Shown piece after piece: positions 27,080 through 35,189 of a DNA stretch of 64,000 nt. The notes under the pieces are model-generated. The model was given only the letters and a program-made list of their open reading frames with translations. It was not told the origin of the DNA and made no database searches. The translations under genes were made by a program, and so were the position numbers. Each line of letters opens with the position of its first letter. The stretch's first letter is position 1. The stretch covers positions 1-64,000 of the forward strand of contig NZ_JAENGP010000013.1 in NCBI RefSeq assembly GCF_016595155.1. The letters run 5' to 3'. Origin of the DNA: Advenella mandrilli. Lineage in GTDB: Bacteria > Pseudomonadota > Gammaproteobacteria > Burkholderiales > Burkholderiaceae_B.

Positions 27080-28459
27080 ATGAGAAGCCATACTTTTACC
27101 AAAATTTCCCTCAGTGTCCTGGTCGCTTTTTCCATGGCTGCCGTTAGCGTATCCATACCTGCCCTGGCACAAACCAAAGCGGCAGCGCAAGTCCAGGCAC
27201 AGCAAAAAATCGCCATTCAAGATGTCCTGAAAACCTATGCGGGGCAGGCCCATCAGTTTTATGCCAACAGCGTGAAAGATCTTGAGACGCTGCAAACGGC
27301 CATCAATGCTTTTGCCAGCCAGCCAAACCAGGCTACGCTGGACGCAGCCAAGGCGGCATGGCTGCAGTCACGTGAAAGTTACGGCCTGACAGAAATCTTC
27401 CGCCTGTCCGAAGGTCCGATTGATGCAGAAGAAGGTTGGGTGGCAGAAGCCTATGGGGCGCTTGAAGGCCAAATCAATGCCTGGCCCCTTGACGAGCACA
27501 TGATTGATTACACGCTTGATGCCGATAACAAGCGTACCAGCGGCAATATCATTGATACTATTGGTAAATTCACACCGGGCGGCGAAGAAGCCGCAGAGGT
27601 GGATGTGACTGAAATCACCGTTGAAGCCATTACCGAGCTTAATGAAAATGGCGGAGAGGCCAATGTGGCATCCGGCTATCACGCTATTGAGTTTTTGTTG
27701 TGGGGCCAAGACCAGGATTACAACAATTTCCTTGAAGACAAAATTACCAAGGGTGCCAAAACGGCAGGGCAGCGCCCGTTAAGCGATTTCACCAGCGACC
27801 CGTTCGCCAAACGCCGTCTGGCTTACCTGCAGGCAGCCACCAACAAGTTATTGGCAGATGTCAAAACGGTAGCCGAAGCATGGGATAACAAAGTGGATGG
27901 CCATAAAGGTTTATACCGTGCCGCTTTCCTGTCAGCGCTAAGTGGTAATAATGCCGATAAAAACATTCCCGCTGAAACCGCCCTGCTCCAGGTGCTGGCA
28001 GGTATGGGGGTATTCATCAAATCAGAACTGGCTAACGAGCGCATTGCCGTGGCCGTGTTAACACCCAGCGAAGAAGACGAGCATTCCTGCTTTTCTGATA
28101 ATACCCATCGGGATATCGTACGCAACTATGAGGGTTTCAAAGACGTATTGCTGGGGCAGCTTAATGGCAAAAAAATTGGCCCTGCGCCCTATGATGCCCT
28201 GGGCCAGGCAGAAAAACAAACCATTGACAATTTAATGGGCAAGATAGAACAGCGTCTTGAGAAAATGGATACCCTGGCAAAAACCAGCATGCATTTTGAT
28301 TACCAGATTATGCCCGAGCATAAAGAAGAGTCAAAAAACATCGTTTCCATGAAAAACGACATGCGTAAACTGGGTGACCAGATGGTTCCGGTGGCATCGG
28401 CTTTTGATATCAAGTTAAGTGAAGAAGATGTCACTGATGCTGAAGAAACCCAAATTTAA
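27080..28459 (+). CDS. Imelysin-family periplasmic protein (EfeO/IrpA-like)
   Basis: A 459-residue secreted protein: signal peptide (cleavage about residue 31, ALAQT) and an imelysin peptidase-like M75 domain. The GxHxxE motif is present in SGYHAIEFLLWGQD. Known relatives take part in iron uptake (EfeO, IrpA) rather than proteolysis. The ATG at 27080 is used because it begins the signal peptide. It is the first gene after a strong Fur box and is followed by a di-heme enzyme, a second imelysin, a membrane oxygenase and a di-heme peroxidase, all closely spaced. Confidence 0.9.
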   Translation: MRSHTFTKISLSVLVAFSMAAVSVSIPALAQTKAAAQVQAQQKIAIQDVLKTYAGQAHQFYANSVKDLETLQTAINAFASQPNQATLDAAKAAWLQSRESYGLTEIFRLSEGPIDAEEGWVAEAYGALEGQINAWPLDEHMIDYTLDADNKRTSGNIIDTIGKFTPGGEEAAEVDVTEITVEAITELNENGGEANVASGYHAIEFLLWGQDQDYNNFLEDKITKGAKTAGQRPLSDFTSDPFAKRRLAYLQAATNKLLADVKTVAEAWDNKVDGHKGLYRAAFLSALSGNNADKNIPAETALLQVLAGMGVFIKSELANERIAVAVLTPSEEDEHSCFSDNTHRDIVRNYEGFKDVLLGQLNGKKIGPAPYDALGQAEKQTIDNLMGKIEQRLEKMDTLAKTSMHFDYQIMPEHKEESKNIVSMKNDMRKLGDQMVPVASAFDIKLSEEDVTDAEETQI

Positions 28460-28486
28460 CGTGTATTGATTGATAAGGAACGGGTT

Positions 28487-29839
28487 GTGGCTGTGCAGAT
28501 AAAGGGGCTGGTGTTGTTAATGGCTTGCGTTTTGGCCGGTGGCAGTCATGCTGGGGCCTTGTCTGGCATGGCCACCGCGGTTTCAGCCACACAGGCGGAA
28601 CTATCCAGTGAAGAAGAACAGGACAGGCTGCTTATTGGCCGTTCTTTTTTTACTGTTCCCTGGGTAGCCGCACCCAGTGCCACCACCGCCCGTGACGGGC
28701 TTGGCCCCTTGTTTAACAGTAATACCTGTGCCAGTTGCCACCAGGCCAAGGTGGCTGGGCATCTGCTGAATGACAAGCATGAGCAAAGCAGAGCCTTGGT
28801 GGTCAAGCTGTCGCAACCGCAAAAACATGCGCTGCGCGATAAAACCACCATTACGGTACCCGATCCGGTTTACGGTTCTCAAATTGCCATTAACGGGGTC
28901 AGTGGTGTTTTATATGAAGCCACGCCCGGGCTGGACATGCAGGTGAAAACCGTGGTTTTCCCCGACGGCACGGAAGTTGGTTTAAGCTGGCCGGTACCTT
29001 ATCTGAAACGCTTGAATTACGGGCCTTTAAGCCCCGATACCCGTTTAAGTTTGCGGCTGGCCCCCATGCTTAACGGTACCGGCTTGATAGAGCAAATACC
29101 CGAACAGGCCATTCTGGCCGGTGCCGACCCCAATGACCAGAACCGGGATGGTATTTCGGGCAAAGCCAACTGGGTGTATGACCCTTTGCTGCAAGCCTTC
29201 AAACTGGGGCGCTTTGGCCATAAGGCAAGCCAGGCCAGTGTCATGATGCAAACGGCCGATGCCGCTGCCCATGATATGGGTTTAACCAACCCTTATTTTC
29301 CTGAAGAATTGTGTGGCAGTACCCAGGCCGCCTGTTTGCAGGCACCGGCGGGCAGGCCGTCGGCAAGGGGGGAAACCCTTGATTTGCCCATGCACCGGCT
29401 GGAAGCCATCAGCTTTTATGTCAACCACCTGAACGGCTCGCCCAAACGAAGAAGTGATGTTTTGCCGCAAGCGCTGGCTGCGGGCAAGGCGCTGTTTCAG
29501 GCCGTTGGCTGTGTCCAATGCCATCGCCCCTCTTTTAAAACACAAAAGGGGCAAACCATTTACCCTTACAGTGATTTTTTATTGCACGACCTGGGGCCTG
29601 CGCTGGCCGATGCCCGCCCCGAGTTTGATGCACAACCCAATGAATGGCGTACCGCACCTTTATGGGGGAGCGCCGAAAAAGTCCGCCAGGGCTGGCGTTT
29701 TTTGCATGATGGCCGTGCCGCCAACCATCTTGAGGCCATTTTGTGGCATGACGCAGAGGCTGCGGCATCACGTCAGGCATTTATGCAGCTTAATGCCACA
29801 GAACGGGAACAACTTATCCAATTTCTGGAATCTTTATGA
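28487..29839 (+). CDS. Di-heme c-type 'thiol oxidoreductase' family protein (COG3488)
   Basis: A 450-residue periplasmic cytochrome with a signal peptide and two CxxCH haem sites: CASCH in FNSNTCASCHQAK and CVQCH in VGCVQCHRPSF. DPNDQNRDGISGKANWV and RFGHKASQASVMMQTADAAAHDMGL are hallmarks of the COG3488 family, which is usually linked to imelysins. I chose the GTG at 28487 because AAGGAA lies 6 nt upstream. The stop overlaps the next start by 4 nt (ATGA). It probably performs electron transfer or iron redox chemistry in uptake; the enzymatic name 'thiol oxidoreductase' is not proven. Confidence 0.88.
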   Translation: MAVQIKGLVLLMACVLAGGSHAGALSGMATAVSATQAELSSEEEQDRLLIGRSFFTVPWVAAPSATTARDGLGPLFNSNTCASCHQAKVAGHLLNDKHEQSRALVVKLSQPQKHALRDKTTITVPDPVYGSQIAINGVSGVLYEATPGLDMQVKTVVFPDGTEVGLSWPVPYLKRLNYGPLSPDTRLSLRLAPMLNGTGLIEQIPEQAILAGADPNDQNRDGISGKANWVYDPLLQAFKLGRFGHKASQASVMMQTADAAAHDMGLTNPYFPEELCGSTQAACLQAPAGRPSARGETLDLPMHRLEAISFYVNHLNGSPKRRSDVLPQALAAGKALFQAVGCVQCHRPSFKTQKGQTIYPYSDFLLHDLGPALADARPEFDAQPNEWRTAPLWGSAEKVRQGWRFLHDGRAANHLEAILWHDAEAAASRQAFMQLNATEREQLIQFLESL

Positions 29840-30837
29840 AAAAAGTCGCCGCCGTGCTTACCTTGTTCTGCACAAATCTTGCCTTTGCAGCCCCGGATAT
29901 TTCCGGACCGGTGGCTTCCGTGTATGACAGGGTGATCGTGCACAATGCCAACAATAGTGTGCAGGCATGCAATAATTTTAAAGTTAAATTAAATGAAACA
30001 AAAGACGGTGCAGCTGCCGAGGCACTTGATACCGTTTTCAAACAATTGCTGCTGTCCTGGAAAAAGGTGGAAGCCAGCTATATGGCGGGTGAACTGGACC
30101 ATGACTATCTGGATACGCCCCGTTTCATTGATGTGTTTCATAACAGCAATGAAGACTTAAGCGCCATTATGCAACGCCAGCTGGCTTCTTCCAGCCCGCC
30201 AGCCAAAGCATTGTTCAAGAATTCATTCAAAACGGTCAATGCCCTTGAGGCCGTGTTGTACGCCGATACGCAACTGTCTGCCCGTGAACTGTCGTTTGCG
30301 GCGGTAATGGCTGACAGCATTTGCGGGCATTTGCAGGATATTGCCACGGTATACACCGACCAGCGCGAGGCTTTGCTGGCCGACCCTGAAAAGGCGCTGG
30401 CCTTGTATACCCATGCCCTGTCCAACAGTATCTTTGCCGGCAAGGAATGGCGCATTGCTGATCCGGCCGGTTTAAGCCGGAAATATAAAGACCAGCCCAA
30501 TGCCAAACGCAGCGAGTATGCCTTAAGCGGGCACAGCCTGGCTGCTATTAAGGCGGTGTTTGAAGTGCATCAGGCCATGATGGGGCAGCAGGATTATGCC
30601 AACCTGGCAGACGTCATCAAAATGTACCAGGCCAATGAACTGGCAGAAGCCATCAATTTGACACTTGAGCAGATCATGCAACAGATTGGCCAGCTTGGGC
30701 AGCAGGCGTTTGCCTTCCAGCCCGATTTAACCCGCCCGCTCTATGATAGTGCCGGGCAGCTGTACAGGCACTATTATGTCAGCCTGCTTAGTGCCCTGCC
30801 CATAGTGGGTAAAATCCTGGAAGCCGACGGAGACTGA
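29836..30837 (+). CDS. Second imelysin-family periplasmic protein
   Basis: A 333-residue secreted protein with a signal peptide (cleavage about residue 18, AFAAP) and an imelysin-like helical domain. It is shorter than the first imelysin of the operon. The GxHxxE motif was not found; the nearest candidate region reads DTPRFIDVFHNSNEDL. It starts within the stop of the di-heme gene (ATGA) and ends 2 nt before the sterol-desaturase-family gene, so it is translationally coupled. The pairing of two unlike imelysins around a di-heme protein is a known theme; partner roles are inferred. Confidence 0.85.
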   Translation: MKKVAAVLTLFCTNLAFAAPDISGPVASVYDRVIVHNANNSVQACNNFKVKLNETKDGAAAEALDTVFKQLLLSWKKVEASYMAGELDHDYLDTPRFIDVFHNSNEDLSAIMQRQLASSSPPAKALFKNSFKTVNALEAVLYADTQLSARELSFAAVMADSICGHLQDIATVYTDQREALLADPEKALALYTHALSNSIFAGKEWRIADPAGLSRKYKDQPNAKRSEYALSGHSLAAIKAVFEVHQAMMGQQDYANLADVIKMYQANELAEAINLTLEQIMQQIGQLGQQAFAFQPDLTRPLYDSAGQLYRHYYVSLLSALPIVGKILEADGD

Positions 30838-30839
30838 GC

Positions 30840-31847
30840 ATGCCATGGGATTATGTGCTTGAATCGGGGCAGCGCCTGTTCTGGCTTTACCTGCTTTCTT
30901 CGGCATTGATTGCGCTGTTGTTTACCGGTTTCAGGGTGATACGGCAACAGGGCTTTGCCATCCGGCAGTATTGGCTGCATCCCAGTGCCTTGCTTGATTA
31001 CCGCTATTTTTTTGTCAGCTGGTTTATCAAGGTGTTTATGCTGGCCCCTTTGCTGTTGTCGGCCAAAAGTATTGCCTTATGGACATTCCAGCTGGCTTCC
31101 CCCTGGCTGTTGCGGCCGGATTGGCATCTTTCTTATGAATCACTGGCTTTGCTTTATACCGCCTGCCTGTTTGTGGCCAGTGACTTCTCCCGTTACTGGC
31201 TGCATCGTTGGCTGCATACCAATAAATGGTTATGGCAGTTTCACAAAGTACATCATAGTGCACCGGTGCTGAATCCGCTTACCTTTTACCGGGTGCACCC
31301 GGTAGAAAATTTCCTGTTTGGCTTGCGTTACGCGCTCAGTGCTGGTGTGGTGACCGGTTTGTTCATGACGCTGTTCGGGCCTCGTTTAAGCCTGATGACC
31401 ATCATGGGTAGTAATGGTTTTATTTTTGTTTTTTCTTTGCTGGGCAGCAATTTACGGCACTCCCATGTGTTTCTGGGCTATCCGGCCTGGCTGGAACGTG
31501 TGTTTATTTCTCCGGCCCAACACCAGGTGCATCACTATAGCCGTTATGCCCGTTTCAATTATGGCGGCTATCTGGCGGTGTGGGACTGGCTGTTTGTCTC
31601 TTTAATGCCTTCGGGCAAGGCGCAGCGTAGTGACCGGTTTGGTTTTCAGGCGCAGCAAATGAATGACTATCGCACGATACCGCAACTGCTGTATGCGCCT
31701 TTTGTTTCCTGTTATCGTTTATTGAATTATCATGCAAAAAAGAAAACTGTTATTGATCGCCGGACTTCTGATGGGGGCGGCAGCCGCCACGGTGCCGCTG
31801 TGGCAAAACCGGGTGCTGGCACAATTACCGGCGCCGGCAGGCCATAA
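30840..31847 (+). CDS. Sterol desaturase/fatty acid hydroxylase-family membrane protein
   Basis: A 335-residue membrane protein with four or so helices and the three histidine clusters of non-haem di-iron oxygenases: HRWLH, HKVHH and HQVHH. The typical GGYLAVWDWLFVSLMPSG follows. The last roughly 38 residues (from AKKKTVIDRRTS on) are low in hydrophobicity, look unlike the family, and are encoded in a different frame over the start of the next gene, giving a 116-nt overlap. A frameshift near the A6 run at about 31735 or a genuine long overlap are both possible. In this Fur-controlled operon the enzyme may modify a membrane lipid or an iron ligand; unknown. Confidence 0.83.
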   Translation: MPWDYVLESGQRLFWLYLLSSALIALLFTGFRVIRQQGFAIRQYWLHPSALLDYRYFFVSWFIKVFMLAPLLLSAKSIALWTFQLASPWLLRPDWHLSYESLALLYTACLFVASDFSRYWLHRWLHTNKWLWQFHKVHHSAPVLNPLTFYRVHPVENFLFGLRYALSAGVVTGLFMTLFGPRLSLMTIMGSNGFIFVFSLLGSNLRHSHVFLGYPAWLERVFISPAQHQVHHYSRYARFNYGGYLAVWDWLFVSLMPSGKAQRSDRFGFQAQQMNDYRTIPQLLYAPFVSCYRLLNYHAKKKTVIDRRTSDGGGSRHGAAVAKPGAGTITGAGRP

Positions 31848-32931
31848 TCCTGAAGAGGAAAAAATCGCCCTGGGCCGCCTGCTGTTTTTTGATGTGAACC
31901 TGTCAAAAAACCGGACTCAGAGCTGTGCCACTTGCCATGATCCGGCCCGGGCATTTAGCGATGGCAGAAGCAATGCCGGCAAGGGCATGGTATCGTTGGG
32001 TGATGATGGCACCTCTTTTGGCAATCGCAATACGCCCACTGCCATGTATGCCAAGTATGCGCCCGATTTTCATTTCAACCAGAAAACCGGGCAGTATGTG
32101 GGCGGGCAGTTTCTGGATGGCCGTGCCAACGATCTGGCGGCACAATCAGGGCAGCCACCGCTGAATCCGGTGGAAATGAATATGCCCAGTGTGGGCAGTA
32201 TTATTGAGCGGCTTAAAAACAATCAATACTATCTTGATAATTTCCGTCGCGTTTATGGGGAACAGGTCTGGGATAGCGAGGAAACCGCCTACGAGGCCAT
32301 GATGCAGTCACTAGCGGCCTTTGAGCGTACCAGCCAGTTTGCGCCTTTCAATTCAAAATATGATAAATACCTGCGGGGCGAGTATGAGTTGACGGTGCTG
32401 GAAGACCTGGGCCGTACCCTGTTTTTTTCCAACCAGAATGTGAATTGTTCAGTGTGCCATAAGCTGCGTGCCGAAGATGCGCCTTTTGAAACCTTCAGCA
32501 ATTACGAGTATCACAATATTGGGGTGCCCCGTAATGAAGATGTGGTGGCTTTGAATAAGCTGGCACAGGATTTTGCCGATCATGGTTTGCTGGAGAACCC
32601 GCTGGTAAGCGATGAGGCCATGAAGGGCAAGTTCAAGGTGCCTACCTTGCGTAATATTGCCATTACCGGCCCGTATATGCATAACGGGGTGTTTAAGGAT
32701 TTGCGTACGGTGGTGCTGTTTTATGACAAGTTCAATAATCCAGAACGCAGTGTTAATCCTGAAACGGGGCAAGTCTGGGGTGAGGCCGAGGTGCCTGAAA
32801 CCGTGAATTTGAAGGATTTGCGGGCCAATGTGTTAAGCGATCGCAAGGTAGATGCCCTGGTTGCGTTCATGAAGTTGCTGACCGATGAAGAGTATGAGCA
32901 TTTGCTGGAGCAGGATGAAGCGGTGAAATAA
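31732..32931 (+). CDS. Di-heme cytochrome c peroxidase/MauG-family protein
   Basis: A 399-residue periplasmic di-heme protein with an N-terminal signal segment (LLLIAGLLMGAAAATVPLW) and two CxxCH sites: CATCH in QSCATCHDPARAF and CSVCH in VNCSVCHKLR. FGNRNTPTAMYAKYAPDFHF, GGQFLDGRANDL and KFKVPTLRNIAITGPYMHNG are bacterial peroxidase/MauG motifs. It starts inside the preceding membrane oxygenase gene (116-nt overlap) and ends the operon. EfeB-like peroxidases serve iron uptake elsewhere; a similar redox role here is inference. Confidence 0.9.
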   Translation: MQKRKLLLIAGLLMGAAAATVPLWQNRVLAQLPAPAGHNPEEEKIALGRLLFFDVNLSKNRTQSCATCHDPARAFSDGRSNAGKGMVSLGDDGTSFGNRNTPTAMYAKYAPDFHFNQKTGQYVGGQFLDGRANDLAAQSGQPPLNPVEMNMPSVGSIIERLKNNQYYLDNFRRVYGEQVWDSEETAYEAMMQSLAAFERTSQFAPFNSKYDKYLRGEYELTVLEDLGRTLFFSNQNVNCSVCHKLRAEDAPFETFSNYEYHNIGVPRNEDVVALNKLAQDFADHGLLENPLVSDEAMKGKFKVPTLRNIAITGPYMHNGVFKDLRTVVLFYDKFNNPERSVNPETGQVWGEAEVPETVNLKDLRANVLSDRKVDALVAFMKLLTDEEYEHLLEQDEAVK

Positions 32932-33013
32932 TTTAAGCTTGTATTATTTGTTAATCGTTTGCTCGTTTCATGCTCCGCGTGGGAAGGCATACAACTGTTT
33001 CCACGAAGCAGAA

Positions 33014-33039
33014 AAATTCCCCTCCACAGAGGGGAATTT
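33014..33039 (-). terminator. Terminator after the acyl-CoA dehydrogenase gene
   Basis: AAATTCCCCTC (33014-33024) pairs with GAGGGGAATTT (33029-33039) around CACA. Read on the minus strand it is followed by TTTTT-CTGC, so it best serves the dehydrogenase, and could also stop the peroxidase operon from the other side. A further inverted repeat, CAACAGCCG/CGGCTGTTG at 33053-33082, lies closer to the gene. Confidence 0.75.
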
Positions 33040-33108
33040 ATTCTAAGGTCACCAACAGCCGACTGCTCAAGAACGGCTGTTGCACAAAACGCGTCTTGTC
33101 GACAATGC

Positions 33109-34236
33109 TTACAGCGTTCGGGCAATAATCTCTTTCATGATCTCATCGCTGCCGCCATAAATCCGCCCGATGCGGGCATCGATCCAGGCCTGGCCAATGC
33201 CGTACTCTGACATATAACCATAGCCGCCGTGCATTTGCAGGAACATGTCCAGCAGGCGTCCTTGCATGTCGGTGGCATTCAGCTTGGCCATGGCGGCTTG
33301 GGCCGGAGACAGGGCCTTGTCCAGGTGCAGTGCGATGCAGTGGTCTACAAAAATCCGCAGCATGGTGCTTTGGGCCTTGGCTTCGGCCAGTTTGAAACGG
33401 GTGTTCTGGTAGTCAAACACGCTTTGCCCGAAGGTTTTGCGATCACGGGTATAGGCAATGGTTTTTTCCAGAAACGATTCAATGGAGGCTGCTGCACGCA
33501 CGGCAATCACCAGGCGTTCCTGGGCCAGTTCGTGCATCAGGTAGCTGAAACCGGCATTTTCTTCACCCAGGCGGTTGCTGACCGGCACTTTGACATTATC
33601 AAAAAACAGCTCGGAGGTATCCTGGGCATGCAGGCCTATTTTTTCCAGTTTCCGGCCTTTGCTGAAGCCAGGGGTGTTGGCATCAACGCAGATTAGGGAA
33701 ATGCCTTTGGCGCCCAGATCGGGGTCGGTTTTGCAAACCACAATCACCAGGTCGGCATTCAGGCCGTTGGTAATGAAGGTTTTCTGGCCGTTAATAATAT
33801 AATGGTCGCCCTCGCGTTGGGCTGTGGTCCTGACCGCTTTCAGGTCGCTGCCGGTGCCGGGTTCGGTCATGGCAATCGCGCCAATGATGTTGCCACTGGC
33901 CATGGCTGGCAGCCAGCGGTCTTTTTGTTCTGGCGTACCGTAGCGGAAAATATAGGGGGCGACAATTTCCGAGTGCAGGTTAAAGCCCGGGCCAGTGGCA
34001 TTGACCTTGCCCATTTCTTCAATCAGTACGGCAGAGTGGCCAAAATCACCGCCACCGCCATAGGGTTCGGGCAGCATGCAGTTAAGCAAGCCTTCCTGGC
34101 CCGCTTTGGCCCAAACTGATTTGGGCACAATCCCGTCTTTTTCCCATTGCGCATGAAAAGGGCTGATTTCCCTTTCTATAAAGCGTTGCACCTGGGTGCG
34201 GAAGTGTTCGTGGTCGTCCCGGAATACGGTTCTCAT
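33109..34236 (-). CDS. Acyl-CoA dehydrogenase
   Basis: A 375-residue FAD enzyme that forms the alpha,beta double bond of an acyl-CoA. AMTEPGTGSDLKAVRTTA and the flavin-binding QMHGGYGYMSEY segment are present. The C-terminal motif reads IYGGSDEIMKEIIAR: Gly stands where medium/short-chain enzymes have the catalytic Glu, the pattern of long-chain and isovaleryl-type enzymes whose base lies elsewhere. It lies 38 nt after the iclR-type gene on the same strand and divergent from the thiolase operon. Confidence 0.92.
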   Translation of the reverse strand: MRTVFRDDHEHFRTQVQRFIEREISPFHAQWEKDGIVPKSVWAKAGQEGLLNCMLPEPYGGGGDFGHSAVLIEEMGKVNATGPGFNLHSEIVAPYIFRYGTPEQKDRWLPAMASGNIIGAIAMTEPGTGSDLKAVRTTAQREGDHYIINGQKTFITNGLNADLVIVVCKTDPDLGAKGISLICVDANTPGFSKGRKLEKIGLHAQDTSELFFDNVKVPVSNRLGEENAGFSYLMHELAQERLVIAVRAAASIESFLEKTIAYTRDRKTFGQSVFDYQNTRFKLAEAKAQSTMLRIFVDHCIALHLDKALSPAQAAMAKLNATDMQGRLLDMFLQMHGGYGYMSEYGIGQAWIDARIGRIYGGSDEIMKEIIARTL

Positions 34237-34274
34237 TTGTCTCTCTCTCTTTTGTAAAAATGGAAGGAATGGGT

Positions 34275-35069
34275 TCAGATACTGTAATTGGGATTGCCCA
34301 ATGATGATTCAACGGTTCTTACCAGGGTAATCAGCCTGGGGGCGATATCTTCGTCAATATGTTTGCTTTCTTCGCTGTAAACCGGCACCGAAGCGGCAAA
34401 CATCCAGTATTCGTTGTCGATGGGTTTTCTCAGGGGCACGGCAATGGCATCAATTTCACGATGGAAATCACGATGCCCACGGCAGAAACCCAGTTTTTCA
34501 AGGTCATTGGCGGCGTCTTGCAGGCGCTCTTCAAACCATGCCCGTTGGCCTGGATATTTTTTTTCAAGGTCTGTCAGGTAGCGCTCGCGGAACTCTGGCG
34601 GGATGGAATTGATATAGGCACGGCCAGTGGATGTTTTTGAAATGGACATGCGTACACCCACTTCCGGCCGATATATTTTGCTATTGGCACCTTGTGCGAT
34701 TTCTACGTAACACATTTTGCTTTTGCTGCCCATGACCAGTTGCACCTGGCCTGAAATGTGGTTGGCCAGTTCCTGCATGAGGGGGCGGGCAATCTGGCGG
34801 ATGGTCATGCGTTGCAAGACGGGCGCTGACAGGTTTAACAAACCGGCACCGGGCACAAATTTGGACAGGCGGTCAGAGTAGCGGATTAAACCGTACTCAC
34901 TTAAGGTATCCAGCAGCCGGAACAGGGTAGGTTTGGGCAGGCCTGTTTTTTCACCGATTTCTTTGGCACTGAGCTCATATTGAACGGGCGAAAAACAGTT
35001 GAGGATATTAATGCCCCTGGCAAGCGCACTGACCAGTTTGCTTTCATCTGGGGTTTCTGAAGTAGACAT
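34275..35069 (-). CDS. IclR-family transcriptional regulator
   Basis: A 264-residue regulator with an N-terminal winged helix (KEIGEKTGLPKPTLFRLLDTLSEYGLIRYS, about residues 35-65) and a C-terminal effector-binding domain (ISGQVQLVMGSKSKMCYVEIAQG; RGHRDFHREIDAIAVPL). It is transcribed away from the thiolase operon across a very A+T-rich 120-bp intergenic region containing an exact 13-bp direct repeat. It likely controls both the dehydrogenase on its own strand and the divergent operon. The ligand is unknown. Confidence 0.92.
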   Translation of the reverse strand: MSTSETPDESKLVSALARGINILNCFSPVQYELSAKEIGEKTGLPKPTLFRLLDTLSEYGLIRYSDRLSKFVPGAGLLNLSAPVLQRMTIRQIARPLMQELANHISGQVQLVMGSKSKMCYVEIAQGANSKIYRPEVGVRMSISKTSTGRAYINSIPPEFRERYLTDLEKKYPGQRAWFEERLQDAANDLEKLGFCRGHRDFHREIDAIAVPLRKPIDNEYWMFAASVPVYSEESKHIDEDIAPRLITLVRTVESSLGNPNYSI

Positions 35070-35086
35070 TGTTTATTCTCTTTATA

Positions 35087-35152
35087 AATTAAATTATTTG
35101 CGATTTAATAAAATTATGATACATTAATATCAAAATATCAATTAAATTATTT
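35087..35152. promoter_or_regulatory. Divergent control region with a 13-bp direct repeat
   Basis: AATTAAATTATTT occurs at 35087-35099 and again at 35140-35152, 53 bp apart or about five helical turns, in the region between the iclR-type gene and the thiolase gene. Repeats in phase on one DNA face suit cooperative binding by a dimeric or tetrameric regulator. Binding is not shown, and the extreme A+T content raises the chance of coincidence. Confidence 0.45.
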
Positions 35153-35189
35153 AAATAATGAGACATAAGTTTCATTTTAAGGAGATAAA

